The translations under genes and the position numbers were made by a program. Below the pieces are notes generated by a model. That model was given only the letters and a program-made list of their open reading frames with translations, ran no database searches and was not told the DNA's origin. This document shows, piece after piece, positions 18,260-26,909 of a stretch of 64,000 nucleotides of DNA (within the stretch, counting starts at the first letter, position 1; each line of letters starts with the position of its first letter). The DNA is from Metapseudomonas resinovorans DSM 21078 (lineage in GTDB: Bacteria; Pseudomonadota; Gammaproteobacteria; Pseudomonadales; Pseudomonadaceae). The stretch is taken from contig NZ_AUIE01000026.1 in assembly GCF_000423545.1 (NCBI RefSeq), forward strand, positions 52,140 to 116,139, in the 5' to 3' direction.

Positions 18260-18694
18260 ATGCGTTCCCTCCTCCTGCTCACCACCCTGCTGGCCGGCAT
18301 CGCCCAGGCTGCCGAGCCCATCACCATGGACGTCTACCGTGACCCGAACTGTGGCTGCTGCAAGGCCTGGATCAGTCATCTGCGGGACAACGGCATCCAG
18401 GTCCGCGACCACGAGGAAAGCGACATGGCCGCGGTGAAGATGCGCGTCGGCGTGCCCTACCAGCTCGGCTCCTGCCACACCGGCGTGGTGGACGGTAAAT
18501 TCGTCGAAGGCCATGTGCCGGCCAGCGATGTACTCAAGCTGCGCGAGCGCCCCGACCTGCTGGGCGCTGCCGTACCGGGCATGCCGGTGGGTTCCCCCGG
18601 CATGGAAATGGGCGACCGGCAGGACGCCTACCAGGTGATCGGCGTTGCCCAGGGTGGCAAGCTGAGCGTGCTCAGCGAGTATCCTGCCCGCTGA
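18260..18694 (+). CDS. periplasmic DUF411 metal-binding protein
   Basis: A 144-residue protein with a cleavable signal (MRSLLLLTTLLAGIAQAAEP) and the family motif DPNCGCCKAWISHL (three cysteines) near residue 29, plus SCHTGVV near 73. DUF411 proteins are thioredoxin-like, periplasmic and often encoded with copper-resistance genes; no such genes are adjacent here. A strong terminator follows it. Start chosen at the ATG with the signal peptide; the longer frame is a 25-codon artefact. Confidence 0.85.
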   Translation: MRSLLLLTTLLAGIAQAAEPITMDVYRDPNCGCCKAWISHLRDNGIQVRDHEESDMAAVKMRVGVPYQLGSCHTGVVDGKFVEGHVPASDVLKLRERPDLLGAAVPGMPVGSPGMEMGDRQDAYQVIGVAQGGKLSVLSEYPAR

Positions 18695-18712
18695 ACCCGA
18701 GCATCCCCTCGG

Positions 18713-18740
18713 ACGGCCGCTTGAAGCGGCCGTTTTCTTT
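18713..18740 (+). terminator. rho-independent terminator after the DUF411 gene
   Basis: Stem ACGGCCGCTT / AAGCGGCCGT is followed by TTTTCTTTT on the plus strand, 19 bp after the DUF411 stop. Confidence 0.85.
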
Positions 18741-18755
18741 TCCCTGGAGCCTGAA

Positions 18756-19610
18756 ATGGAATACTGGCAAGTCGATGTGTTTGCTGAACGGGTACTGGCT
18801 GGCAACGGCCTGGCGGTCTTCCCCGATTGCAGCGGGCTCTCCCCCACCGCCATGCAGGAACTGACCCGCGAGCTGCGGCAGTTCGAGTCGATCTTCCTGG
18901 CGCCGCTGGAGGCCCCGAACGCCTTCTCCGCCCGCGTGTTCACCGTGGAAGAGGAACTACCCTTCGCCGGCCATCCGATCCTGGGCGCCGCTGCCCTGCT
19001 GCATCACCTGCATGGCGGCAAGTCAGACGCCAACTGGCTGCTCCAGCTGCCGGAGAAGCAGGTGCGTATCGCCACCCGCCGTCAGGGTAAGGGCTTTTAC
19101 GCAGAAATGGACCAGGGCGCCGCCGCGTTCGGCCAGGTGCTGGACGACTCCGCCGCCGATGCCTTCGCCGCCGCCTTTGGTAGCGAGCGTGACGGCCGCT
19201 ACCCGGCCCAGGTGGTCAGCACCGGCCTACCCTACCTGCTGTTGCCAGTAACCGCTGCCGGCCTGGAGGCGGCGAAACAGCGCGAGCTGCTGGATGACGC
19301 CCTGGCCGGCATCGGCGCCGCCTTCGTCTTCCTGATGAACGTGGACGCCCGCGAAGGTCGCACCTGGGACCCGCTGGGCGTGGTCGAGGACATCGCTACT
19401 GGCAGCGCTGCCGGGCCGGTGGCCGCCTGGCGCGTGGCACAGGGGCTGGAGCGCGCCGACCAGCCGTTCGCCCTGGCCCAGGGCCGCTTCCTCGGCCGCC
19501 CGAGCCGGCTTGATGTATGCGTGACCACAGCCGGAAATGTGCTGGTGGGCGGTGAGGTTCAACTGCTGGCCCATGCCCGCCTGTTGCCGGCCCCGGCCGA
19601 GCTGGGCTGA
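18756..19610 (+). CDS. PhzF-family isomerase/epimerase-like protein
   Basis: A 284-residue protein of the PhzF/diaminopimelate-epimerase fold. The N-terminal half has VDVFAERVLAGNGLAVF, a conserved Glu region FESIFL and ELPFAGHPILGAAAL. The second half has DIATGSAAGPVAAW near residue 213, the usual GSAAGP signature. No phenazine genes are near, so this is a generic PhzF paralogue of unknown substrate. Ribosome site CTGGAG. Confidence 0.88.
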   Translation: MEYWQVDVFAERVLAGNGLAVFPDCSGLSPTAMQELTRELRQFESIFLAPLEAPNAFSARVFTVEEELPFAGHPILGAAALLHHLHGGKSDANWLLQLPEKQVRIATRRQGKGFYAEMDQGAAAFGQVLDDSAADAFAAAFGSERDGRYPAQVVSTGLPYLLLPVTAAGLEAAKQRELLDDALAGIGAAFVFLMNVDAREGRTWDPLGVVEDIATGSAAGPVAAWRVAQGLERADQPFALAQGRFLGRPSRLDVCVTTAGNVLVGGEVQLLAHARLLPAPAELG

Positions 19611-19679
19611 CGACCGGGCTGGCGGTGCCCGCCTCCAGCGTCAACACTGATTAACTCGCCTTTCGAATGGAGAGTGGTC

Positions 19680-20549
19680 ATGCGCTGGCAACGTGCGCGT
19701 CGCAGCGACAACGTACAAGACGCCGGAGGCGCGGGGAGCGGCATGCGCCTGGGCGGTGGCAAGGGATTGGGCCTGGGCGGTATAGCGATCGTGGTCGTGG
19801 TGGCGCTGTTGATGGGCGAGGACCCGCTGCAGATCCTCGGCCAGATCACCCAGCAGAACGCCTCGGTCAATCCCCAACAGCAATCAGCCATGCCCAGTGG
19901 TACGCCGGAAGAGCGCGAGTTCGTCAGCGCCATCCTCGGCGACACCGAAGACACCTGGCGCGCCATCTTCCAGGCCGCCGGCCGCCAGTATCAGGACCCG
20001 ACCCTGGTGCTGTTCAACGGTGGCGTGCAATCGGCCTGCGGCTTCGCCTCGTCGGCGGTCGGCCCCTTCTATTGCCCGGGAGACCGCAAGGTCTACCTGG
20101 ACCTGGACTTCTTCGAGGAAATGGCCAGCCGTTTCCAGGCCGCTGGCGACTTCGCCCAGGCCTATGTGATCGCCCATGAAGTGGGCCACCACGTGCAGAC
20201 CCTGCTGGGCGTTTCCGCCAAGGTCAACGCCGCCCGCCAACGCGGAGAACGGGTGGAGGGCGACAACGGCCTGCTGGTACGCCAGGAACTCCAGGCCGAC
20301 TGCCTGGCCGGTGTCTGGGCCTTCCACGCACAGAAGCGCCTGAACTGGCTGGAACCTGGCGATCTGGAAGAAGCCCTCAACGCCGCCAACGCCATCGGCG
20401 ACGACCGCCTGCAACGCCAGGCCCGCGGCCAGGTGGTGCCGGACTCCTTCACCCACGGGACGTCGGAGCAGCGGGTGCGCTGGTTCAAGATGGGCTTCGA
20501 TAAGGGCGAAGTGGGACGGTGCGATACCTTTTCGACGGCGCGGCTCTGA
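19680..20549 (+). CDS. neutral zinc metallopeptidase, YpfJ/KPN_02809 family
   Basis: A 289-residue protein with one N-terminal membrane helix after a Gly-rich stretch (GGIAIVVVVALLMG, residues ~30-45) and a catalytic domain with zinc motif AHEVGHHVQ near residue 163. The C-terminus holds the conserved FTHGTSEQRVRWFKMGFD. Start set at the ATG after AATGGAG; a GTG two codons earlier is possible. Substrate unknown. Confidence 0.88.
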   Translation: MRWQRARRSDNVQDAGGAGSGMRLGGGKGLGLGGIAIVVVVALLMGEDPLQILGQITQQNASVNPQQQSAMPSGTPEEREFVSAILGDTEDTWRAIFQAAGRQYQDPTLVLFNGGVQSACGFASSAVGPFYCPGDRKVYLDLDFFEEMASRFQAAGDFAQAYVIAHEVGHHVQTLLGVSAKVNAARQRGERVEGDNGLLVRQELQADCLAGVWAFHAQKRLNWLEPGDLEEALNAANAIGDDRLQRQARGQVVPDSFTHGTSEQRVRWFKMGFDKGEVGRCDTFSTARL

Positions 20550-20584
20550 CGGGACGAGCGGGATGATGCATCCCTCACCCCCGT

Positions 20585-20607
20585 CCCCTCTCCCTGGGGG
20601 AGAGGGG
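20585..20607. repeat. CCCCTCTCCC/GGGAGAGGGG perfect hairpin (copy 2)
   Basis: Same 10-bp stem as at 3593-3615, here with loop TGG, and again between convergent genes. Confidence 0.65.
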
Positions 20608-20718
20608 TGACTCGCGCCGGCGGCGGAGTGCCAGGTTCAGCCGAGCTCGGACAACTCTGACCACGACAAGCTTTGTCTTCTGCATGAGTCATCCCACCGT
20701 GGATAACGGCTGATTCAC

Positions 20719-21327
20719 TCAGCCCCTCACCATCCCCAGCAACTCCCCACAATCGCGCGCGAACCAGTCCGCCAGCTCCGGCCAGGGGTTCTCCGGCAGG
20801 TTCACCAGCACGGTGCCGGCGCCAGCGGCGCGGCCGCAATCGAGGTCGAAGCGGTAGTCACCCACCATCACCAGTTCACGAGGGTCGACCTGCCAGCGTT
20901 CGGCCAGGTGCAGCAGGCCGCCGGGGTGGGGTTTGGGCGGGGCTTCGCCGCGCCCCAGGATGTCATCGGTGGCGAAGCAGTCGCCCAGGCCGATGGCCTC
21001 CAGGGTCAGCAGCGCCAGTTCGTGGGCGTTGCGGGTGAGGATGCCGAGCTGGTAGCCGCGCCGGTGAAGCTCACGCACCAGTTCGAGGGCGCCGTCAGCA
21101 GGGTTCGCATTCAGCGCCAGCTCCCGTTCGTGTTCCAGCAGCCAGGCGTGCTTGGCGGCGGCTTCATCTTCGGGCAAGGCCGCCAGATGGTGGAGGATGT
21201 CATCCTCCGGCGGGATGTCCAGGGCCACGCGAATGGCGGCGAAATCATGCACGGCGATGGTCAGGGTGCCGTCCATGTCGAACACCCAGTGGCGGTATCG
21301 CCCAAGATCGGTACCCGCAAGCGTCAC
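20719..21327 (-). CDS. HAD-superfamily hydrolase (phosphatase)
   Basis: A 202-residue haloacid dehalogenase-fold phosphatase. Nucleophile motif DMDGTLT near residue 15, motif II ILTRN near 105, Lys in KPHP near 142 and acidic motif VGDYRFDLDCGR near 160 are all intact, with a helical cap between. It begins at GTG inside the tesB stop (GTGA overlap), with GAGG as ribosome site. Substrate is likely a small phosphorylated metabolite; not more specific. Confidence 0.88.
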   Translation of the reverse strand: MTLAGTDLGRYRHWVFDMDGTLTIAVHDFAAIRVALDIPPEDDILHHLAALPEDEAAAKHAWLLEHERELALNANPADGALELVRELHRRGYQLGILTRNAHELALLTLEAIGLGDCFATDDILGRGEAPPKPHPGGLLHLAERWQVDPRELVMVGDYRFDLDCGRAAGAGTVLVNLPENPWPELADWFARDCGELLGMVRG

Positions 21328-22193
21328 TTCCAATCCTCGCGCAGGCGGGTCAGGCCCTCCTGGGCCACCGAGGCCACCAATTGGCCGGAGCGGTTGAAGA
21401 TGCTGCCACGGGAGAAGCCGCGGGCATTGCCGGCCCAGGGGCTGTCCATGGAATACAGCAGCCAGTCGTCCGCACGCAGGTCGCGGTGGAACCACAGGGC
21501 GTGGTCAAGGCTGGCCACCTGCATGAACTTCTGCCACACCGACACGCCATGGGGGAGCATGGAAGTAGTCAGCAGACCGAAGTCCGAAGCGTAGGCCAGG
21601 ATGTATTTATGGATCGCGCGGATGTCCGGCAGGCTGCCATCGGCGCGGAACCAGAGGTGCTTGATCGGCTCGCCCGGCTTGGGGTCGTAGGGGTTGTCGG
21701 CAGTGACCGGACGAATCTCGATGGGCTTGGCGCAGAGGAACTTGTCGCGCACCCGCTCGGAAAGCAGATGGGCGTTCTGCCGGGCGATTTCCAGCTCACT
21801 GGGCAAGCTCTCCGGCCCCGGCACCTGGGGCATGGGCAACTGGTGCTCGAAACCTTCCTCGTCCTGCTGGAAGGACGCACTGCAGGTGAATATCTGCTGG
21901 CCCTTCTGGATGGCGGTGACCCGACGGGTGCTGAAACTGCCACCGTCGCGGACGCGCTCGACCGAATACACCACCGGCAAGGTGGCATCGCCCGGACGCA
22001 GGAAGTAACCGTGGAGCGAATGCACATGGCGCTCGGGCTCCACCGTCTGGCTGGCGGCGGAGAGGGACTGGCCCAGCACCTGGCCGCCGAACAGTTGGCG
22101 GAAACCGAGGTCCTGGCTGACGCCACGGAACAGGTTTTCTTCGATGGATTCGAGGCTCAGCAGCGCGACCAGCTCGTCGAGCACCTGGGTCAT
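21324..22193 (-). CDS. tesB: acyl-CoA thioesterase II TesB
   Basis: A 289-residue double-hotdog thioesterase hydrolysing medium- and long-chain acyl-CoA. HGYFLRPGD near residue 59, the DGGSFSTRRV stretch near 86 and SLDHALWFHRD near 230 match TesB, and length is the family norm. Translationally coupled to the HAD gene downstream. Confidence 0.95.
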   Translation of the reverse strand: MTQVLDELVALLSLESIEENLFRGVSQDLGFRQLFGGQVLGQSLSAASQTVEPERHVHSLHGYFLRPGDATLPVVYSVERVRDGGSFSTRRVTAIQKGQQIFTCSASFQQDEEGFEHQLPMPQVPGPESLPSELEIARQNAHLLSERVRDKFLCAKPIEIRPVTADNPYDPKPGEPIKHLWFRADGSLPDIRAIHKYILAYASDFGLLTTSMLPHGVSVWQKFMQVASLDHALWFHRDLRADDWLLYSMDSPWAGNARGFSRGSIFNRSGQLVASVAQEGLTRLREDWK

Positions 22194-22224
22194 GGGGATC
22201 TCCTCTGCAAGGCTGCCGCCCCGG

Positions 22225-23829
22225 TCATGGCCGGGGCGGTCGTCGTAGTTCGGGGTAGGCCGGAAGCGTCGTCAGGCGCTCGTCCCACAGCGCGCGACCG
22301 ATGGTGAAATGGTAAAGGCTTTGCCAGCGACTGTCGGCCATTTCCAGCAATTCATGTACCGAATCGTCGAAGTAGCAGCCGATACCGGTGCCCGATATCC
22401 CGGCGGCCTCGGCTTCCAGGTAAAGCAATTGGCCAATCTGGCCGCATTCCCAGTACAGCCGCGGGTAGTGCCAGGCGCCCTGCTCCAGGGCGTCGTCGAA
22501 GCGCGCGAGCATCGCCAGGGCAACGCAGCCGTCGGCGGCGATGTCCTGACCGCAAGAGAGGAATCCCGCCAGGCCACGGGCGTCGCCCTCCAGCAGGCGG
22601 TACAACGGCAGCTCGTCGCTGGCGCGCTGCCAGAGGAAGTCCTCGCGCAAACCGCTGGCCAGCTCGCCTTCGGATACAGCGCCACGGGCCAGCCAATAGA
22701 GGCCGGGCGCCAGGCCCTGGACGCGGTGGACGAAAAGCAGCAGATCTACCCGGGGCGCGCCGAGACTGGCGAAGGGGACGGGCGAATTTTCCGGCATGAG
22801 GCGGCGCAACCAGGCCAGCAGCAGGTCGGCATGAATGCCGCTGCGGCCATCCATCGACTGGGCGCTGCGCCGACGATGCAGCAACGGCCGCAAAGGCAGG
22901 CCGGGGTTATCCACAGTGACACTGGCAATCGGGGCGCGCCAGTCCGCCAGCGGCAGGCGCGGTGCGCGGCACAGGCCGTGGATGCGCTCCAGTTCCGGCC
23001 AATGGCGCTGCTCGCGGGACAGCCGATTGGGCGCACCTTGCATTTCCAGGGCTGCCATCCCCGCCAACAGCGATTGATCCAGAGCAAACGCCACAGCCTG
23101 GGCCGGGCCTATCCACAGCAGCACATCGGCAAATTCGCGCTCGACGAAGCCGGGGCGGTCCAGCCCCAGCAGCGAGTCCAGTGTTTCTTCGGCAACCCCG
23201 CCCATGACGCGCACCTGCCAGCCCAGCGCGCTGGCGGCGATGGCCAGGGCCGCCAAGGCATGGCCCAGGTCGTGCTGGCAATAACGGTAGGCGCGCTCAC
23301 CGTATTTCCAGGCCTCCCGCCAGGGAATGCTGGCCAGGCCGAGCAGGAAGCCACCCGGCGGTAGCGACGCGGCCAGCGGCGCAGCCAGGGGTGCCGGCAG
23401 TTCAGCGCGCACCTCAAGGGCGTGGGCATCCGGCGCGTAGTGCGCGAGCAAGCCGCCCTCCTCCACCGCCCCCGGCGGCAGCAGCAGGTAGGCCTCGGTG
23501 GGGTGCAGGTTGCCCGAGGACGGATTGACTCGCAGGGCCCACTTGCTGGCACCAGCTTCCTTCCACGCGGAAATCGCCAGACTGTCATAGAGCAGTTGGG
23601 ACAGGCTTTCCCGATCGAGCGGCGCCGGCCGACCGACCGGGGCCGCGAACACCGCGTCGTAGGGTGGCGTCTCTTCCAGCGGCCGGTGCCAGAGCTCCAG
23701 CAGGCGCGCCCCGGCATAACGACGGAAAGGTGCCGGCTGGGTCGCCCAGTCCAGTTGGCCGGGGCCGGGGGCGAAGCGCTCCGGACGGTGCTTGCTGAGT
23801 TCGTGGTAAGCGCGCACGGCGTCGCTCAT
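22225..23829 (-). CDS. SagB/ThcOx-type double nitroreductase-fold dehydrogenase
   Basis: A 534-residue protein with two nitroreductase-like (FMN) domains. The first (~65-255) has NPSSGNLHPTEAYLLLPP, typical of SagB-type oxidases; the second (~290-520) has RRSAQSMDG and GISGTGIGCYFDDSVHELL. SagB-like enzymes oxidise azolines in peptide natural products, but here there is no cyclodehydratase, precursor or protease gene, so a different redox role is likely. Start at MSDAVRAYHELSKH overlaps the GNAT stop by 4 bp (ATGA). The longer upstream frame is a shadow of the GNAT gene. Confidence 0.83.
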   Translation of the reverse strand: MSDAVRAYHELSKHRPERFAPGPGQLDWATQPAPFRRYAGARLLELWHRPLEETPPYDAVFAAPVGRPAPLDRESLSQLLYDSLAISAWKEAGASKWALRVNPSSGNLHPTEAYLLLPPGAVEEGGLLAHYAPDAHALEVRAELPAPLAAPLAASLPPGGFLLGLASIPWREAWKYGERAYRYCQHDLGHALAALAIAASALGWQVRVMGGVAEETLDSLLGLDRPGFVEREFADVLLWIGPAQAVAFALDQSLLAGMAALEMQGAPNRLSREQRHWPELERIHGLCRAPRLPLADWRAPIASVTVDNPGLPLRPLLHRRRSAQSMDGRSGIHADLLLAWLRRLMPENSPVPFASLGAPRVDLLLFVHRVQGLAPGLYWLARGAVSEGELASGLREDFLWQRASDELPLYRLLEGDARGLAGFLSCGQDIAADGCVALAMLARFDDALEQGAWHYPRLYWECGQIGQLLYLEAEAAGISGTGIGCYFDDSVHELLEMADSRWQSLYHFTIGRALWDERLTTLPAYPELRRPPRP

Positions 23830-24386
23830 CGCAGCGCCTCCCATTCGGCGCGGCCCAGTCGGTAAAGCCAATGGGGTCGCAGCGGATCGCCGTCGGGCAG
23901 GCGCGGATGGTCGAAGTCCCCGTCCGCGTCGCGCTGCATGCCGATACGCGCCATCACCGCCTGGGAACGCAGGTTGGTCGGCACGGTAAAGGCCACCACT
24001 TCGACCAGTTGCAGCGGCTCGAAGGCAAAGGCCAGGGCGGCCTGCGCCGCTTCGCTGGCCAGGCCCTGTCCCCAATAGCTCGGCATCAGTCGCCAGCCGA
24101 TTTCCACCGCGGGCGTGAAGTGGGCCTCGAAGTTCACGTTCTGCAGGCCGAGCACACCGACGAAAGCACCGTCCGAGCGGTGCGTGACGATCCACTGGCC
24201 AAAGCCGTGGTCACGGAAGTGGGCACGGATGCGCGCCGCCAGGGCATCGCTTTCCTCCCGGCTCAGGCAGGCGGGGAAGTGGCGCATCACCTCGACATCG
24301 GCATTCAGTTCGGCAAAGGCTGGCAGGTCGTCGTCGCGCCAGTCACGCAGATGCAGGCGCGGGGTAAGCAGTTCGATCGGGGACAT
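23826..24386 (-). CDS. GNAT N-acetyltransferase, RimJ/RimL-like
   Basis: A 186-residue acetyltransferase with TPRLHLRDWRDDDLPAF at the N-terminus and the acetyl-CoA loop region YWGQGLASEAAQAAL near residue 105. RimJ/RimL-like members acetylate protein N-termini or small amines. It is coupled to the SagB-like gene, so the two may act on the same compound; that link is inference. Confidence 0.88.
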   Translation of the reverse strand: MSPIELLTPRLHLRDWRDDDLPAFAELNADVEVMRHFPACLSREESDALAARIRAHFRDHGFGQWIVTHRSDGAFVGVLGLQNVNFEAHFTPAVEIGWRLMPSYWGQGLASEAAQAALAFAFEPLQLVEVVAFTVPTNLRSQAVMARIGMQRDADGDFDHPRLPDGDPLRPHWLYRLGRAEWEALR

Positions 24387-24456
24387 GGGACTTACTCTTG
24401 AACCTGGCTCGAAGGCCCCATAATACTGCCCTGCGTACCGCCCCGAGTGCCGATCG

Positions 24457-25380
24457 ATGTTCCTGCCGCTGGTCTACCACGATGACTACAGCCCGCCGTT
24501 TCCGGCGGAGCACCGCTTCCCGATGGAGAAGTTCCGCCTGCTCTACGCGCATTTGCTGGACTGCGGCCTGACCACCGACGCGCGCTTGCATCGACCGGAC
24601 ATGTGCCCGCCCGAGGTGCTCGCCCTGGCCCACTGTCCGGACTACATCCAGCGCTTCCTCAGCGGCGAGCTGGGCCGCGAGGAGCAGCGCCGCCTCGGCC
24701 TGCCCTGGAGCGAACCCTTGGCCCGACGCACCGTGCGCGCGGTAGGCGGCTCGCTGCTGACCGCCGACCTGGCCTTGAAGCACGGCTTGGCCTGCCACCT
24801 GGCCGGCGGCACCCACCACGCGCACTTCGACCACGCGGCGGGCTTCTGCATCTTCAACGACCTGGCGGTGATCAGCCGCTACCTGCTGGAAACAGGCAAG
24901 GCGCAACGGGTGCTGATCTTCGACTGCGACGTGCACCAGGGCGACGGCACCGCCCGGTTGCTGGCCGATACGCCGGAAGCCATCACCGTATCGCTGCATT
25001 GCGAGAAGAACTTCCCCGCGCGCAAGGCCGAAAGTGACTGGGACATCCCCCTGCCCATGGGCATGGGAGACGCCGACTACCTGCACGTGGTGGACGACGC
25101 ACTCAACTACCTGCTGCCCCTGTATCAGCCAGACATCGTGCTCTACGACGCCGGCGTGGACGTGCACAAGGACGATGCCCTGGGCTACCTCCAGCTCACC
25201 GACGCCGGCCTCGCCGATCGCGACGAGCGGGTGATCCGCCATTGCCTGGGTCGGGACATTCCTGTGGTGGGTGTGATTGGCGGCGGCTACGACAAGGACC
25301 GTGCCGCCCTCGCCCGCCGTCACGGCATCCTCCATCACAGCGCGGATCGGGTCTGGCGGGAGATGGGACTGGGGCAGTGA
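24457..25380 (+). CDS. histone deacetylase-family hydrolase
   Basis: A 307-residue arginase/deacetylase-fold enzyme. Catalytic and zinc residues are visible: GGTHHAHFDHAAGFCIFND (His pair) near residue 112, DCDVHQGDGTA (Asp and His zinc ligands) near 155, DAGVDVHKDD (third ligand) near 232 and GGGYDKD (Tyr) near 272. Bacterial members deacetylate acetylpolyamines or other acetamides, not histones; the substrate is open. It starts 70 bp from the divergent GNAT gene. Confidence 0.88.
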   Translation: MFLPLVYHDDYSPPFPAEHRFPMEKFRLLYAHLLDCGLTTDARLHRPDMCPPEVLALAHCPDYIQRFLSGELGREEQRRLGLPWSEPLARRTVRAVGGSLLTADLALKHGLACHLAGGTHHAHFDHAAGFCIFNDLAVISRYLLETGKAQRVLIFDCDVHQGDGTARLLADTPEAITVSLHCEKNFPARKAESDWDIPLPMGMGDADYLHVVDDALNYLLPLYQPDIVLYDAGVDVHKDDALGYLQLTDAGLADRDERVIRHCLGRDIPVVGVIGGGYDKDRAALARRHGILHHSADRVWREMGLGQ

Positions 25381-25409
25381 ATTAGAGCGATGCCCATGCC
25401 GTTGGATTG

Positions 25410-25438
25410 ATGGGTTTCGCCAGCTCTACCCATCCTAC
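25410..25438. repeat. CCCATCCTACG-family repeat (copy 3, half)
   Basis: GATGGGTTTCGCCAGCTC followed by TACCCATCCTACG, the half-unit form also seen at 1456-1487. Confidence 0.6.
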
Positions 25439-25471
25439 GAAGGTGATTGGTGCCCAGTCCGGGGCTTTGCT

Positions 25472-25515
25472 GTAGGGGCGATTTCAATCGCCAAGCAGGC
25501 CGCAGGCCTGCCCTC
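25472..25515. repeat. GTAGGGGCGA-type dispersed repeat (copy 4, half)
   Basis: GTAGGGGCGATTTCAATCGC then CAAGCAGGCCGCAGGCCTGC. The right half is missing; the following gene's promoter region starts directly after. Confidence 0.65.
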
Positions 25516-25562
25516 TGGTGCAGTAGAATGCGCCTCTTCCCCACTCCTGCATTGTTATCCCC

Positions 25563-26789
25563 ATGAACGACTCCTCCCCCTTCGTCGCCGTCATCGGCGG
25601 TGGCCCCGCTGGCCTGATGGCCGCCGAAGTCCTGGCCCAGGGCGGCGCTCGGGTGGAGTTGTTCGATGCCATGCCCTCGGTCGGTCGCAAGTTCCTGCTG
25701 GCCGGCGTGGGCGGGATGAACATCACTCACTCGGAAGCGAAGGGACCCTTTCTCGGCCGCTACGGCGCACGCCGCGATCAGGTCGCCGCGCTGTTACAGG
25801 ACTTCGGCGCCGAGGAGCTGCGGGCATGGATTCACGATCTCGGCATCGACACCTTCGTCGGCAGCTCGGGCCGGGTCTTCCCCACTGACATGAAGGCGGC
25901 GCCCTTGCTGCGCGCCTGGCTCAAGCGCCTGCGTGAGCAAGGCGTGGTTATCCACAACCGTCACCGCTGGCTGGGCTGGGATGACCAGGGCGCCCTGCGC
26001 ATTGCCACACCAAGCGGCGAAACCCGTGTGCAAGCCGATGCCTGCCTTCTGGCGCTCGGCGGCGGCAGCTGGGCGCGGTTGGGCTCGGATGGCGCCTGGG
26101 TTCCGCTGCTGGAAACGCGCGGCGTCCACATCGCGCCGCTGCAATCGAGCAACTGCGGCTTCGAAGTGCCTGGCTGGAGCCCTCTGCTGCAAGAGAAGTT
26201 CGCCGGTGCGCCGATCAAGTCGGTCACCATTCGGCTGGACGACACGGCACCGCGACAAGGCGAGTTCGTGCTCACCAGCACCGGTGTCGAAGGCAGCCTG
26301 ATCTACGCCCTGTCCGCCACCATCCGCGAGCGCATCACTACCACCGGCAGCGCCACCCTGTACCTCGACCTGCTGCCCAACCAGAGCGTGGAGAAGATCA
26401 CCAAGGCCCTGGCCCGACCACGCGGGTCACGCTCCATGGCCAAACACCTGCACAGCCAGTTGGGCATCGACGGCGCCCGCGCCGGCCTTTTGCGGGAGTT
26501 GTCGGCCAAGGACGACTTCCTTGATACCGCCCGCCTGGCGGACACCCTCAAAAACCTGCCGCTGACCCTGGTGCGGGCGCGACCGCTGGACGAAGCCATC
26601 AGCTCGGCCGGTGGCGTGCCCTTCGAGGCCATGGACGAAGGTTTGATGCTCAAGCAATTGCCGGGGGTGTTCTGCGCCGGCGAGATGCTCGACTGGGAAG
26701 CCCCCACGGGCGGCTACCTGCTCACCGCCTGTTTCGCCAGCGGCCGCGTCGCCGGACAGGGCGTACTGCGCTGGCTCACGACAAGCTGA
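25563..26789 (+). CDS. HI0933/YhiN-family FAD flavoprotein (PP_4765-type)
   Basis: A 408-residue flavoprotein. N-terminal dinucleotide loop VIGGGPAGLMAAEVL (residues ~10-25), then the family signature GRKFLLAGVGGMNITHSE in place of the usual GGGRCN, and C-terminal FCAGEMLDWEAPTGGYLLT near 363. This combination is the TIGR03862-like subgroup. Members of this fold are oxidoreductases of unknown physiological substrate. Confidence 0.85.
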   Translation: MNDSSPFVAVIGGGPAGLMAAEVLAQGGARVELFDAMPSVGRKFLLAGVGGMNITHSEAKGPFLGRYGARRDQVAALLQDFGAEELRAWIHDLGIDTFVGSSGRVFPTDMKAAPLLRAWLKRLREQGVVIHNRHRWLGWDDQGALRIATPSGETRVQADACLLALGGGSWARLGSDGAWVPLLETRGVHIAPLQSSNCGFEVPGWSPLLQEKFAGAPIKSVTIRLDDTAPRQGEFVLTSTGVEGSLIYALSATIRERITTTGSATLYLDLLPNQSVEKITKALARPRGSRSMAKHLHSQLGIDGARAGLLRELSAKDDFLDTARLADTLKNLPLTLVRARPLDEAISSAGGVPFEAMDEGLMLKQLPGVFCAGEMLDWEAPTGGYLLTACFASGRVAGQGVLRWLTTS

Positions 26790-26827
26790 CCGACCGGCAG
26801 CTCGCCAGAAATCACATCTGATCGGAA

Positions 26828-26862
26828 GCTGGCCGCGAGGTGTCCGCTGGCACGCGGCCAGC
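26828..26862. other. 10-bp inverted repeat upstream of the REC-CheC gene
   Basis: GCTGGCCGCG and CGCGGCCAGC are perfect arms around 15 nt, 48 bp before the next start codon. There is no T run, so it may be an operator or leader hairpin. Confidence 0.35.
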
Positions 26863-26909
26863 GTCTATGCTTGCCCAGAGCCCAGCTTTTTCCATGCGGT
26901 GCCCCCAAG

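Noticed and set aside
22225..24195. 656-residue version of the SagB-like protein
   Set aside because: The first 122 codons are the shadow of the GNAT gene; the real start is the ATG overlapping the GNAT stop.
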